64,000 nt of DNA, taken from contig ML991832.1 in assembly GCA_010094025.1 (NCBI GenBank), positions 62,001 through 126,000 on the forward strand, read 5' to 3'. Made by a program: the position numbers and the translations under genes. This stretch comes from Viridothelium virens (Eukaryota > Ascomycota > Dothideomycetes > Trypetheliales > Trypetheliaceae). The first letter of the stretch is position 1. Every line of letters begins with the position of its first letter. Below are positions 48,202 through 62,122 of this stretch, piece after piece. The notes below the pieces were generated by a model. That model had not been told where the DNA came from, ran no database searches, and saw nothing but the letters and a program-made list of their open reading frames with translations.

Positions 48202-49910
48202 TATGATAATAGTGGTGACTGTATCTTACTGCTTTCATCCGTCGGGGCAGATTCGTGCTCCATATCAGAACGGATACTCAAAGCACTGGCGTCCTAGATG
48301 TTGTTCTGGTCAAAGGGAGAACGTTCCTTGAATGGACTAAGAAAAGTGTTAAATTGCGTAAGGTGAGTGTTAGGAGGGTGTAAACAAATACTCCACTTGT
48401 TGTGTTATGCAGACGTTTTCTGCCCAGAACCTGATCTCGGACCCACTTTTAGCTCGCTTAGCGAGCATTGCTGGATATCACAGTATACGAATATAGTGAG
48501 AATTGCGTGTAGAGAATTAGAGTTACGTACATACTTAGATTCAATGGTTGCCTGGACCGGGCGGCGGGGCGATGCAGGGACCGGAAACATACCTCTAGCT
48601 GAAAGTGAGTCTGAAATATCGGATGAGGAATATTTTAGGTCTGAGAGCGATGAGCCGAACGTGCCGGATTATGCGTCCCTAGACTAGCGAATTCAGTGTT
48701 CCGAGACAGATCATCAGGATGATCTTAGGTACAATGGAGAAGACCGGTACCAACATGTGCTGCGCAGCCTGTCCAGAAGAGCGTCATTGGCTGGTGATAA
48801 CCACCTGTTGAATTGACATACAAGCTGAATGCTGGATCTCTGGATCCAGGATCCAGCTTATTCGATTTATGGAAGCCCTTGGTCTGTTTGCACCGTAACC
48901 GTTAGGAGGCCCTATTACCCATCTTAGCCATTCCATTACACTCAACTGTACGAGTAGCCGCAGGCTCCTACAGTGACACTTTAGCGATGACAGGGCACTA
49001 CCGTACGCGTGCAAGCTAGGGAAAAATCGCCAGAGAACACAAAATCTTCCAAAGTTTACAACATGGATCTCTTCCTACAGACCTTCTGCCGTTAAAATAC
49101 AGTGCTAACATGATAACTTGGCGAGACATGACATGAATACTATCGGTACTTCACGACTTCGAAGGCTACACTGTACTTCATACCGCAGAGGCCCACGCCT
49201 TTTTGGGGTAGATATTCGAGTACCTCGATTCACTATCTTGGCCATTATTAAAGTCGTCTCGAGAATTTTAAGTCATCCGAACTCCTACATGCTTGAGGAC
49301 TGAAAGTTATGAGAGATTTGTAAGAGAATATCCTCACAAGGATCTATTTGAGCGTCATAGATAGTTCGGCGAGCTGGCGACACATTGAGAGACATGATAC
49401 CTTCAGGGGAGCGATCGATAAGTTCTAAATAATAGCAGAGGAGATCTTCGGTAGAAGCTTGAGCCAGCCAACGCGGCTCATGCCAGTGGCAAGATGCGGT
49501 AGCTACGCTACTCAACTGCATAGAGCAGGCTGCTCTCCATAGAGCTCAGAAAAAACATGGAAAGCGAGTTTGAGGCATAGCGCAGATGAGGATGCTTGAT
49601 GTTTACAAGGACAAAAGACGCAGAAGAGCGCACATAGGCGTATGATTATCTCCATGGAGGACATACACATTTACCCAGCTTCCATTACTGGGTTCCACAC
49701 TAGTCATCAGAACGAGAGCATATGCGTCACAGTGCACTATATTTCGTGACGAGGGGGGTAATGGAATTCAACAGGAACTACTTGTAAGCTAAATATCTAC
49801 TCTATGCACGATACTTTTGATCGCCATTGTACAACGCCACAAACCAGCCGCTTTACTAACAAGCAAGACTCAAATGCAGCTGTCTTAGATTCCTGAGTTC
49901 ATATGATAGC
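48202..49910. other. gene-poor stretch right of MITE copy 2
   Basis: The minus strand just outside the MITE (48204-48290) reads DMEHESAPTDESSKIQSPLL in an open frame, perhaps the displaced 5' end of the PD-(D/E)XK gene. A plus frame at 48367-48687 has an acidic C-terminus (AESESEISDEEYFRSESDE) but no recognisable domain. A 27-bp near-palindrome built on CTGGATCCAG lies at 48831-48857. Nothing else is supported. Confidence 0.4.
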
Positions 49911-50759
49911 TCATATAGAAAGGTTCCCAAATCCACAACGATTATCATGTCCTCTACCACTGGAAAGCCTTGTCGCAGACGCACTTTCGAAGATCATTAT
50001 TGCTCTCTTTACGTCCCTTGGTTGTACGCGAAGGGACCTGGTGCGGCTGGAAGGCTGCCGCCGAACGTCTCTTTTCTTCATTCTTTCCGAGTAAGCTTCC
50101 TCGATCAATTTTACAGCATGCGTGAATGACAATTCCCGAGACGAAAACTTTACAAGATTCGTCAGGAAAGAATAGGAAGCTAGGATGTCGCTCCCCGAGG
50201 CGATGCTGCGCAACGCATTGCGTAGACGCCTTCTTGAAAGATTCCAGCGGCCACTTCTGAGTCGGTCAAGCGCCGTGCTTTGTTTTGTACGTTTCAGCTG
50301 TAGATGTCGCTGCTGATTCAATTGCAGAGAGCCTGCAAGACTAGAGGTGACAGATGGGGCCGGTGACCTTAGCTTTCGGCGGGCTTCAAGATCGATCTCG
50401 GTGGCTTCTTCATCGCGCTGAGGTTGGGGTCTCTTGATTTGCAAGGTGTCATGTCTTTGCTCCAGATCCAAACTATCAGAATGGTAGGTGACGGTCTGTG
50501 GGGATTGCCGGCGGTTCATCCGCTGCTCTGTTAGACTTTGAAGGGCTTCACGAATCGGCTCGGAAGCTTCAAGCTGTGGTCTTGGGACCGAGTTTTGAAG
50601 GGATATGTCGTATTTTCCGGGAGGGGTGTTCTGGTTGCCGTCCAAATTTGAAACAAAGTTCATCGTATCACTGTAGATATCGATGCAAATGGGATTGGCC
50701 TGGGAGCCGTAGGCCCCTTGGATCTCATGAGCCCTGGCTAAAGGATGACGGGCAGCCAT
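49911..50759 (-). CDS. hypothetical protein with possible C-terminal histone fold
   Basis: An intronless 282-aa frame from an ATG at 50759. Residues 1-150 are charged and low-complexity. Residues 165-260 have the helix lengths of a histone fold: a short helix (RRRLRNALRSIA), a long one (YSFLTNLVKFSSRELSFTHAVKLIEEAYSERM) and, after a basic loop, VQPRDVKRAIMIFESA, whose PRDVKRAI resembles the loop-2/helix-3 junction of histone-fold proteins. The tail is Ser/Arg/Gly-rich. If the fold is real, candidates are kinetochore or transcription-factor histone-fold subunits. That is inference from pattern only, and it may instead be an unrelated hypothetical protein. Confidence 0.5.
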   Translation of the reverse strand: MAARHPLARAHEIQGAYGSQANPICIDIYSDTMNFVSNLDGNQNTPPGKYDISLQNSVPRPQLEASEPIREALQSLTEQRMNRRQSPQTVTYHSDSLDLEQRHDTLQIKRPQPQRDEEATEIDLEARRKLRSPAPSVTSSLAGSLQLNQQRHLQLKRTKQSTALDRLRSGRWNLSRRRLRNALRSIASGSDILASYSFLTNLVKFSSRELSFTHAVKLIEEAYSERMKKRDVRRQPSSRTRSLRVQPRDVKRAIMIFESASATRLSSGRGHDNRCGFGNLSI

Positions 50760-52310
50760 ATACAGAGAAATGTAAGTGGACGTGAGCGGCGGGGACTGTG
50801 TGTCCAGAGTTAGAAGTGCGGTGGTCTCGAGGTCATGGCGAGGTTTGCTCGATATTCTGGACTTACTCGTAAAAAAGGCGAGGAAAAATCTCTGTCCAGC
50901 AGCTTGAGCAGCAGATCTACAAGGGATGAAGCCACAAAAGAGCGGGATTCGCGTTATAATCGTTTTAGTGAAGGACTATAGCAGGCCAAAGGCCCCGATA
51001 AACAATGAAATAGGCCTTTTTGGCGCTTATGGAGGACAAGGAGGAATAGGAGAGCATTGTCAATGATTTACAAGGCGAGTAATGACTGGTCCAAAGCAGG
51101 GGGACAGGCCTACTATGAACGGAGGACGCCAAACAACCGGACTCCATTTGCTTGCGTGGCCGAGCTCTCAGACAGTGAAACCATGCCCAGAATACATTGC
51201 TGGCGACCCACTATATTCGAACTGACTGGTTCCAGAGCCCTGGAAAATAGCTGCTCTGACCAGGATGCATTCGGAGTAGTGATTCAGTGTTCCTCTCGGT
51301 ACAAAGATCCATTGGCTCATGTCTACGGATCCGCACTTCTCCAGTCCCTTTGAGCAACAAGAACAGGGGGCTTTGATTGGCTTGCCCGATGCAGTCATCA
51401 CAGAAAGTATGCAGACATCTCGATCTTAATTATCCTAGTCATAGCCCCTTCGCACACCTTCTCATTTGAATTGACGTTTAATTGGGATTGACAATTTTGC
51501 CCCAGTCAACCTCGGCGGCAATACCCGTCCAAGCAAATCTTATTCAAGCGTAAAAATAGGTCACTGGCGTTTAGATAGCTGTAGGCTCTCAAGGGCCCAG
51601 CATGGGTTCGAACAGTGCCGTTGGGTCTTCTGTCTGAGGCTAATTCAAGTACATTAAGCTGTGATTGTAAATTGGGCAACGGTTCGTCAAGTGAGACTTA
51701 GCTCTTTCCTTGAAAAAGCATCCTCATTTGCCTAAGAAGTCTCTACACTATATCAATAGGTGGTGGTGCTATCGAGATGGACTTGATGGCTGGTCCCTTC
51801 ACCATGCCTCCGCCAACCCCCCTTCTCTCTTCTCCGAGGACGCACCACTACAAACAGACGTATACGAAATGCTCTTGTCAATCTCTTTGGGATCTATCTT
51901 GATGTACGTTGATGTAGAAAGCAACGGAGGTCTTTCAGAAGTCTTCATAAAGTTAGTCTTTAGCAGTGGAACCGATCTCCATATCGTAATCAACCATTGC
52001 CCTTGGATGGCCCTCCTAGCAAACATTTATCTGTACTGTCCTCATTATGTTACCACCTTCATTCCTTATAACTTTACTCAAAGCCCGTCGTTTATACCTC
52101 ATCAAATCATTTTCGATATTTGTGGACTCCAAAGGCTTCCTATGATGCTGAAAAGGCGCCATTGATAACCAATTCCTTTTTCTCCCATTTTTATCTAGCC
52201 GCATGAAGGGTTTATTAAATCTTAGATATGGGTGTCCATATGTAGAAAGAATTTGAGACGCTTGAGTGTTGGGATGACGTGTCGAGCGGACCCTCCGTTG
52301 ATCTGGCGTG
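50760..52310. other. gene-free stretch
   Basis: Short frames such as 51057-51353 and 51710-52165 (plus) have no family resemblance and poor starts. Nothing supported. Confidence 0.4.
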
Positions 52311-52681
52311 TTATATCACGGAAGCGTTAATCGACGGGTTGATGCAAGAGGTTGCGGAAGTTCGAGGACGACCCCACCCTGCCGGTCGTCGGGTATCGTC
52401 CTGCGCTGTTGGTCCTGACGGGCGTGGTGGCGTGGGTGGGGATGAAGCATTTTCGGCATGCGAAGGGGGCGGGGGATGAGTAGGTGGGGAGGTGGAGGTG
52501 GAGGTGGACGGAGGAGCTGGAGTGCTTTGTAGTTTTTGACAATTGAATATGATTTCTTGTTCCCCTTCGTTTGTCCAAAGGTCGTTAGAGCTGTTGTCTT
52601 GGAATGAAGAAGCTAGGCCCTCGTCGGCCAGATTACGACTCGACATGGGGATGGGCAGCGGCGTATGCTTGCATCGGTAGA
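52311..52681 (-). CDS. possible terminal exon of a small hypothetical gene
   Basis: A 123-codon open stretch is bounded on its 5' side by a good acceptor (gttgatgcag before 52681) and continues through an ATG at 52646 to a stop at 52311. It encodes YRCKHTPLPIPMSSRNLADE and later a Ser/Thr/Pro-rich run that comes from GGTGGA-type repeats. A donor at 52873 (gtgagt) would join it, in frame, to an upstream open frame ending KTRIN, but the intron would be 192 nt, long for this genome. No known domain. I give it as a weak candidate only; starting at 52646 gives 111 aa. Confidence 0.25.
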
Positions 52682-54590
52682 CTGCATCAACTATCCGTCA
52701 GTATCATTGCAATGATCGGCGGTTAGCCTCTGCTTGCTGCGTCGCTAGGCCAGGGCTGAAATTGAATGGGGATTACCCCAATTTTGTTCCTTGCTGGGGT
52801 ATATCTTGGCGTCTGCAAAGACACAGACGTGTGTGTCTGTCGGTATAATATCATGAGCAGGGGTGTTACTCACTATTAATTCTGGTCTTCCAAACGGGTA
52901 TGACGCTTGTTCCTTCGAGGGTCTTGGAACATATATCGAGATTGCAGGGCTCGTGATCAAAGAGACCTCGATGAGGGACACATGACTGCAGATATCTGTT
53001 GAAAAATGATGGCAGTCTTAGCACAGGTAGTTTCGAGGCTTGCTGTGCCAACGTAGTTTCTCCGTCTCTTCAAAGCTAGAATGCTTTTCTTTGAAGATTC
53101 CAACGCTAATCGCCCGTGGAGGAAGGTAGGCTTTATGGAGTCTTGATAGAGGGCGTACTTTTGAAAATAGCTCGCAAGAGCAAGCTCTCTGTAGTATAGG
53201 GATTCACCTCAGGGGATGATGAACGTGCCAGCCTCCGCAAGCTATGGCGGGGCGGCAATGACTTGACCAAGGCCATGACCCTGCATCTTGCCAGGTGTTG
53301 CTCCAATGTGGGACATTGATCAACTGTTGTTCGGCTCATTGTGAGTATTCGAGAGAGGTGAAGTTGTGTTGCTCTGCTCTTTTAGAACATTCGAGCGACT
53401 GCTAATGAGCGTCGCGTCCCAGATTGGACCGACCCGGGAAGCATCGGTTCAACAGCAGTCCGAGCTTGGATCTCTGGATGCTTTGTGCCATGGACATTCC
53501 ATTGAACACTGTGGGGAGATTTAATCCCCTGAGGTGGCCGTCTGTTCGTGTCATTCGGGCAGGACCCCTGGTTCATTGTTGGAGACTACAATCATGGCCT
53601 TCGCTCGACTTCTGGTAGAACATCTATCTCGGTCAAGAGCAGATAAGGCCGTCCATGGGGTGGAGGTATGCAACGGCAGGCTCGATTCCGTGTACGATAT
53701 CTGTGTAGACTGGTATTTGGCCTAGTTCGAAGATCTCTCTATGTTGTGGCCCGTAAAATTTGTTTCTGTTCTGTTGTCAATGACACCATCGGCCGTGGGT
53801 TGGTCAGTTAGTCAATAGCCAAATCAGGATTGATCACAGCTGCGCTCGGATTTGTTACCACCTATCATCGTTATGTTGGGGGTTCGAGCGAGCCTGCGAG
53901 TTCGTATGAAGCTCCGGGCTCGATTTCTGACAAATGAATGGACAGAGGCTGCTTTGAAGGGTACTTGGTGAGAACTGGAAACTCGGTCCCTACTTGCGCC
54001 TATTGATGCTGTGACGATGCCGTTATTGGGCTGGGCAAGAACTTGGACGACGAGAAAATACCATGCGATCTCTGAGGATCACTATAGATTCAATATTCTG
54101 GTTTGGAACTTTTCGGACAGAGCATGATTCACGTAATGAAGCCTCCAAGACTGCCAAATGGCCCACATTCTTCCGAAGTAACGAAAGCCGATCGACCTTA
54201 GTGCTCCTCGTTTAGGCAGTCAACCAGGCTGATTTTGCAGCGCCTAGCGATCGAATAGGGGTTGGCTGTGTAACAATGTGCGCAGCGATTTGTCTGCGGA
54301 ATAAAACAACGTGGCCACGCTGCAAGTCAATGGTTTGAGTTCAAGGGTGAGCAGAAGCGATGATAGGGAGAGGAGGGCTTGGAACAATGGAACTTGTTAC
54401 TGGGGATCTGGTTGCCCTAACAAATCTCCTTCCGTTGGCCGAGTTTGTTTACACCGACTCGGCGAGGCTGAAGCAGTAGCCCAGAAACTTGCATGTCGGG
54501 AACAGTGACCTGTCTCCCGGGTTCCAGAGGCATACCCCCTAATTAAACCCATAATCAATGGAATTTCTTTCACGGCGGTCTAGACAAGGT
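52682..54590. other. gene-free stretch
   Basis: Apart from the candidate upstream exon near 52874-53050 (minus), nothing is supported. No transfer RNA or repeat family is recognised. Confidence 0.4.
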
Positions 54591-57035
54591 TCATCTATCA
54601 CCCCAGGCTCGCTTCTCTTCGGCCACTGTCGCTTCTTCCTGCGTCTGTTTTAGCGGTTCTGGCGGCGGATCATCGTCTTCGCTATCCACGTCTTCTTCGT
54701 CCCCAGAATTCTCATCCGTCACTTTCAAAGATTTATATGATTCCGGAACCGAGAATTCCTTTTTGCCGTCATCCACAGAAGCCTGAGCCTGCTCTACCTT
54801 CACTGCCGCCCTCCTCTCCTCCTTCGCCAACTCCGCAACGGTCGTCGTACTTGGCCGATCCGACGGCATAGATGCACCCTGCTTCTGTCCCGACGATGAC
54901 TTCCCCCAACCCGCCTTACGCTTCTCCGATGCCCACGAACCCCACGACGATAGATAGGCGCCTGCGCGAACAGACGCAGCTTGGACAGATGCCTGAGCCT
55001 GGGACCAGTCGGGTCCGCGAGCAGGCTTGGAGGAACTTGATAAACCCGAGGACGGTGGTGGAGAAGTCGTGTTGGTGGTGGCAGCAGCAAGCTTCTGCTC
55101 CTCATTGCGCTTGCGCTGAGCTTCGCGCATGACTTCGATGTCAGCCCAGAGGTTGTTAAAGGCGGAGGAGACCTTCTTGGAGCCTTCGGCAAAGTTGCGG
55201 CTTAATGCCTCACGCCCCGTTTGCCACCGTTCGTCAAGATGCAGCTCTGCGACCTGTTGTGCAAGTCGCCGTTGCACATCCTCGATGGTCAGGCCACCAG
55301 CGCATGGGTGGCGCGGCTCCACGATATCAAAGAGATGGGAGTCCGTATACTTGTTGAAAAGTCGGTAGTTTTCCGTTTGCAACCAGGCATCTATCCAATC
55401 ATTTCCAAACTCACTTACAGGGTCACCCTCTACCTCGGAGAGCAAAGCCTTCGAATCGTCTCTGTGCTTCTCCACGAACTGCCGATACTTTACAGAGGAC
55501 AAGAGGGCAAGTAGATATTCTTCGAACTGCAGTCGAATGAACTCCTCGCTACCTGCATACCCCATTTGTTTGGGTCGCGTTGGATCGGCGTCATCCCATG
55601 TATCATTGACAGCTTGTGTCAAGAAGTCTATCCATCGTCTATCGGGGGTGGTCAAGGTAAGTGCGGCTCGTAGAGAAGTGGAGCTGATGTTAGTCGTTTG
55701 TTCGTCAAGCTGGGTCAAAGTCAACACTCAGGCCGCCCTCCTGATGGTACTGTCGATCAAGACGTACATTTATTAATATATCACTATATCTATCCTTTTG
55801 TTGAAGTAGTAGAGAATTCGTTGATCCAACCATATAAGACTTAGTTCCATGGTCAGCGAGCATGTCCAGCTGCTGCAAAGGGGTATACGGTCCGAATAAG
55901 CTACCCTTGCTAAATATTTGCAGCGGCAGGCCCATGTACGTAAGTACTTAGTCAGGTCAGAAGCTAGTGATCTGATATCAAGCAAGCACACTCACGAGAA
56001 GATCGTTCACTGGTGCGTAGGGAGGTGGGCATAACAAGCGTCTCTTCGTAAGAGTTAAATTGAGGATCAGCGCAATCTTGTAGATTGCGGATTAAGCCGG
56101 GTATCAGAGAAATGAGAGCGAACTGCATCATGCACACCCGTTCGCAATGAGAACCAAAGAACAACATCTGCGGACGTTCGTTAGAAAAGTAGCAATTACT
56201 AGGTAACAAGGCTGAGGTTCCACTGACTTTAGGTTGAAGTAAACAGCATTTGAAGAATACCAGCGTCAAATGCTTATATTCATGAATAAGCTCCCGTAAA
56301 GATATCCCAAGGTAACGATCGCGTTCGTCGTCAGCGTGAGCCAATGTAGTCGCCAAGCTTTCCTGAAACCTCTTTTCTCGATATGAGCACCTGGTCGACA
56401 ATATTGTCTCTTGACACTAACCCACCTGTAGAATATCCTGATCTGTGAAATCCCTATCATGAGTCAGTTCATGAAACCAGCTTATTATATGCTCTTTTGA
56501 CCCAGGCTCTATCCACACCTTTGTGAGAACCACGCCTTGGTGACCACGCTCAACCTCTCCCTGACCATACCGAATCCCTCTGGACTGTCTGCGATCACCA
56601 CAACCGCCTTCTGCACGGTGCTTCTTGTCACCTCCTTTGGCCGTTCAATCAACTCGCTGCTATCAATCTGCCGCGTGCAACTGATTCCAAAGAGACTGGT
56701 AGCCGGTCTCGGCCCAGCTCCACTGGAACCATCATCTTCACTCCCGGCGTATCTCAAGGTAAAGTAGGAAAAGTCTTCAGTGGAGGTATGCGCGCCGTCG
56801 GCGAGGGCCATGAACGGAAGCAGAGGCCAGTCATTATCAACAGCCGGATCGGTACCGTTGGGGACACCGAACCAAGCTTCGACCTCAGGGCCTCTGGAAG
56901 ATGTCCTCGTTAGCTTTGATTGGTAGTGTGAGGCGAGGTATATCGAAAAAGGGCATGATTGCGGATGGTGGTATACCTAGCATGGTGGAAATCGACTATG
57001 CATATGATCGGCGTAAAAGGTGCGCAAGAAGCCAT
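54591..57035 (-). CDS. AVL9: late secretory pathway protein AVL9 (DENN-like)
   Basis: Seven exons: 57035-56977, 56893-56519, 56453-56426, 56371-56228, 56167-55996, 55946-55768 and 55709-54591, 691 aa. Splicing yields uninterrupted AVL9 text: CIVDFHHARGPEVEAWFG, MALADGAHTSTEDFSYFTLR, ATSLFGISCTRQIDSSEL, KCCLLQPKMLFFGSHCERVC, SSLLTYMGLPLQIFSKGSLF and RYSDILINLDEQTTNISS, then TPDRRWIDFLTQAVNDTW and HLFDIVEPRHPCAGGLTIED. The C-terminal 200 residues are charged and disordered. AVL9 works in exit of secretory cargo from the Golgi. I start at the ATG at 57035, which has a good context (GAAATGG); an in-frame ATG at 57056 is possible. Several introns contain no stop in frame, so naive gene calls will misjudge this gene. 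Confidence 0.92.
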
Positions 57036-57701
57036 TTCGGATGCATTAGTTATCATATGCTTGCTCGTTTCATAATAGAGAGTATCATGACGGGGCCAAT
57101 TGAGAAAATCGTCGTGAGATTCAAGTAAGTCGTTGAACGTCGGCTGACATTCGGAGGTGTACCGGCGAAACTTGCAATACTGGAGGCAATCTAGAGCCCG
57201 TTGCTACTGCCACATCGTTTATGTCCAAGTAGATCAATCCAACTTGAAGTTCCAATTATGAAGCCTGTTAATTCTCAAGATTACATATTTCGATGAGAAT
57301 GGCACACAAATCGACACCGAGAGCCTCAAAGAGTACATGAAAATACTATCATGATAACGGTGCATACTAGGGTTTTAGTTGCTGCGATCTGACGAATCTA
57401 TCTTACTGGAAGCTCAAAGTAATGCAGTCCTTGCTCCGCGATGGGTTGCTGTAAATGGGACATTGTGTTCACTTGCCCCAGTGATATCCTTCGTCTAGCA
57501 GAGCTGCCATTTCCCACCCAATTCACCGAGACCGCGCCACTCATACACATCTCGAATCCAAAGGGGGACCAACACAGCACACAGGAAAATACTAGCCGAC
57601 TGGCCATGCGGGTTTACAAACCCAAAGTAGTTCTTCAATACCGTGTGCACCGAGAGGCAGGACAGTCCCAGATCAAGAACACTAATTTCAGCGTGCCAAG
57701 C
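57036..57701. other. promoter of AVL9 and 3' flank of HOG1
   Basis: 666 bp between two genes on the same strand. The open frames here have no recognisable domain. Confidence 0.45.
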
Positions 57702-59203
<1,502 letters not shown>

Positions 59204-62122
59204 GATGAAATTGTTGGAGCCAAGGTCACGGCCGTTGAGCGCTCGAGGTACGGATGCTCAAGGCGTGCTGAATATGAGAATTGCCAAGGTTGTTGTTGTC
59301 GTCAAAGTAATAGTGGCGGTGCGCTGGCGGGCCTTGCTCGCGCAAATGGGATGCGGCAATGCGGGCATGTATGCAGTCACCCCTATCAGGCTTAGTCTTG
59401 GGACTTTGGCCATGCTCAAACCTGCTGCAACACTCTCACCGCGACCATAGCGCCTACGAGATCGAGATCGGGATCAGGACTACTTCTGCATATGTATTCG
59501 GTATTCCATACCTAGTGCCACCGTGCGTCGACGATCAAGTAATCGACTGATCGACACCCCCTTCGGCCACCATCAGCCATCATCTAGGATGTAAGAAAAG
59601 AATCGCATCTGGCGGAAAGGCCCGCATCGATTGACACCGGTTCCGCGTCAGGCACCCCGTTGATCACCTTGATCGACAGCAAAAGACACCATAGAACGTG
59701 GGCAGCTTACCCCATACTACTTTACGGATAAATTTTGAAAACTAGTCGTTACACTGAAACACCTATGCATTCACGCATAGCAATCGCCCACCAAACCCAG
59801 CCTGTCTCGAGCTGCACTCCATACCATGCTTTCTTAAGGAGTTTAACCTCCACGTGGATTGTCGCGTGTAGCGTGGACAAATGAAATCTTGAGGAGCATT
59901 GAACAATGCCGTAAGGATGGGATTCGATAGACCACACATGGATTTGCTAAGCGTCTCAGCATGCTCGTCCAAACTTGATAACATAGTTGGATATTGCTTA
60001 GTGGTAGACAACTTGCCAGTGGTGAAATCTGGTACAATGTGTACCTCTCCTCTTGCCGAAGATTTCCCGTCCAATCTTCGACCCAGACTAATCAAGCATT
60101 CGAATGATAGACTTCCCCAGGAAAGGGGATAGCAATAGGAAGAACGGAGTATGAAGTGGTAACAGAGCAAGGTGGCGGCATTGTAAAGCCAGAACTGGGA
60201 AAGCTACACGTCGGTCGGCTTAGGCTAGTATCTGCACGAAAAGATTTGCATGACAGGCTTGCATGTACAGCTACAGAGTAAATCTGATTGGTCAGTGATA
60301 TTCATTTTGCCGACCTATCAGGAAGATATCAAATTTCGAGCAGACCTCCACACGAACAGAGAATGGTTCGCCCAGAAAATCCCATGCAAACGTCCGCACA
60401 TTTACAGAACCGCCGACATCCGTATGTCGTGTCATGAAACAGCAGATCATGAAATAAGGAGAGAATTTCCCGTCGGTTCGCCAAGGAAATTCTCAACGGA
60501 CTCCGCTGAAAACACCGCATAAGACATTATCGAATTGTTTCTGTAAAGTAGGCTAGGCATGCCCAATTCCGTGCCTGAACGAGAGTACGACGCAAACACT
60601 TGTGATCGCTTCGAAGAGCAGGAGAAGAATCATCCCATTCACACAAACGCGACGACGACTCGAGACAGGCGCCCAGCTTTGGGTGGATATACACACGTGG
60701 TTTTACCGCCGGAACTCGGCATTCTCATCCTCATCGCAAAGGCCAATAATTTAACGCGTGTGGAGAGAGTAAGTAATTGAAGGATTTGGGCATGAATCGC
60801 CAAAAGGATTGCAAACCTTTCGGGGACATTTCCATATTACGGAGTACTAGCTTTCTGATGTCTGTGCGCTTGAGGCATCTGAGATAGTCAATTCTGACCC
60901 GGATGTGCTTGCCTAGAGTAATTCCAATCACGCCACGGGACTTTGGTCACCATTGAAAGGCTGAAATCACCCAAAGGAGTGGCAGTGGCTTTGCGGAGGC
61001 GGGATGAAACTATGCCAGTTCTGGATGCTTGTCGGCGCGCGCTTAGTAGTGAAAGGGTCCGGCGAGGCTAACTAATGGATACTCGTGTTCTATCAGTCGG
61101 TGTGTCTTGATTGTAGATCGAGAATCAGGCTTGCCGTGCTTTCCCTATACCCCCCACGGCTGCCGCACCCAAGAGCCCAGTAGCCCCTTGAAGCGACAAT
61201 AAATACGTATAGATAGCTGGCAGACTAGGCTGGAATTGAGCTGTAGGCGGATAGAAGGAATTCATAAGATAGACCACGTCGGAAATTTAACTCTTCCTAC
61301 CTGCGAAGCGTGTCTAACGACAGTCATGTGGTAACGCTGCTCAGATGGGCTTCCGCGGCGGCTCGCAAAGCTGTCTTAGGGCCAAACCCCTCTCGTTGGC
61401 GGACCACTGAGGAGGACGAGCTTATTTTGCCTTTCATCTTCCGTCTCCGACTCTGCTTTCATCAGCTCCGCAACTTGCAGCCCATGTCCACGCCTAAGCC
61501 CGCTACTCCCACTTGCTCCCACCTACTCCTTCGACGCTTTGGCGTGCCCCATGCCCTTGTGCCCGCAACTCGACCATCATCTCTGACGCCCCATCCCTAT
61601 CGCTGCTCCGGCCAGCTCGAGTCGTGTCCCCGGTCCTCCCGTCGAGTGACCAATCTCGCCTGGAGAGAGGGCAGGGTGCGTAGTCGTTGCGCACGGCCAC
61701 CACCCACGCGACGAATACAGGGATTCCCAACTGCACATCACCGTCTACTGGCTTGCGGCTTTACCACTGCCCTCATCCTAGCACCCTCCTCCTCTCCAGC
61801 TTGTCCAGCACGCTGCGGTGCTATCTCCGCCGGCGACTGGCTCCACGCCTGCTCTGCTTGTCCTCCGACAAAGAATTCTGTCTCCTGCCACGAACAATTG
61901 GCGCCTAACCTAACTCGGACGACAACGGCACCTTACCGCAAGCCTCCGCTCGTGCTCCCGAACAAACACCGTTCCCCTACTTACTCCGGACTCGCTCTCC
62001 ACGCTTGAACCTGGAGCTGTAATGCGCGTGGACCTTTAGCTCTTCATCCTCGCCACCGCCATCGCCTGCGCAACCGATCCGCACGCCCGTCGGCCTTCGG
62101 GTCCCAGTGACGCTGAGCCATC
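59204..62122. other. 2.9 kb divergent region between HOG1 and the G-alpha gene
   Basis: Holds the upstream region of HOG1 and a long C/T-rich leader before the G-alpha start (about 61,450-62,110). A plus-strand frame of 232 codons at 61310-62008 lies in that leader but has a Pro/Ser/Arg composition typical of non-coding pyrimidine-rich DNA. A TACGGAGTA copy lies at 60838-60846. No other gene is recognised. Confidence 0.5.

Noticed and set aside
51605-51612. GGTTCGAA, like the T-loop of a tRNA
   Set aside because: The flanking bases do not pair into a T stem and no acceptor or anticodon arm can be drawn.
61310-62008. 232-codon frame upstream of the G-alpha gene
   Set aside because: Pro/Ser/Arg-rich translation of pyrimidine-rich leader DNA with no family resemblance; treated as leader.
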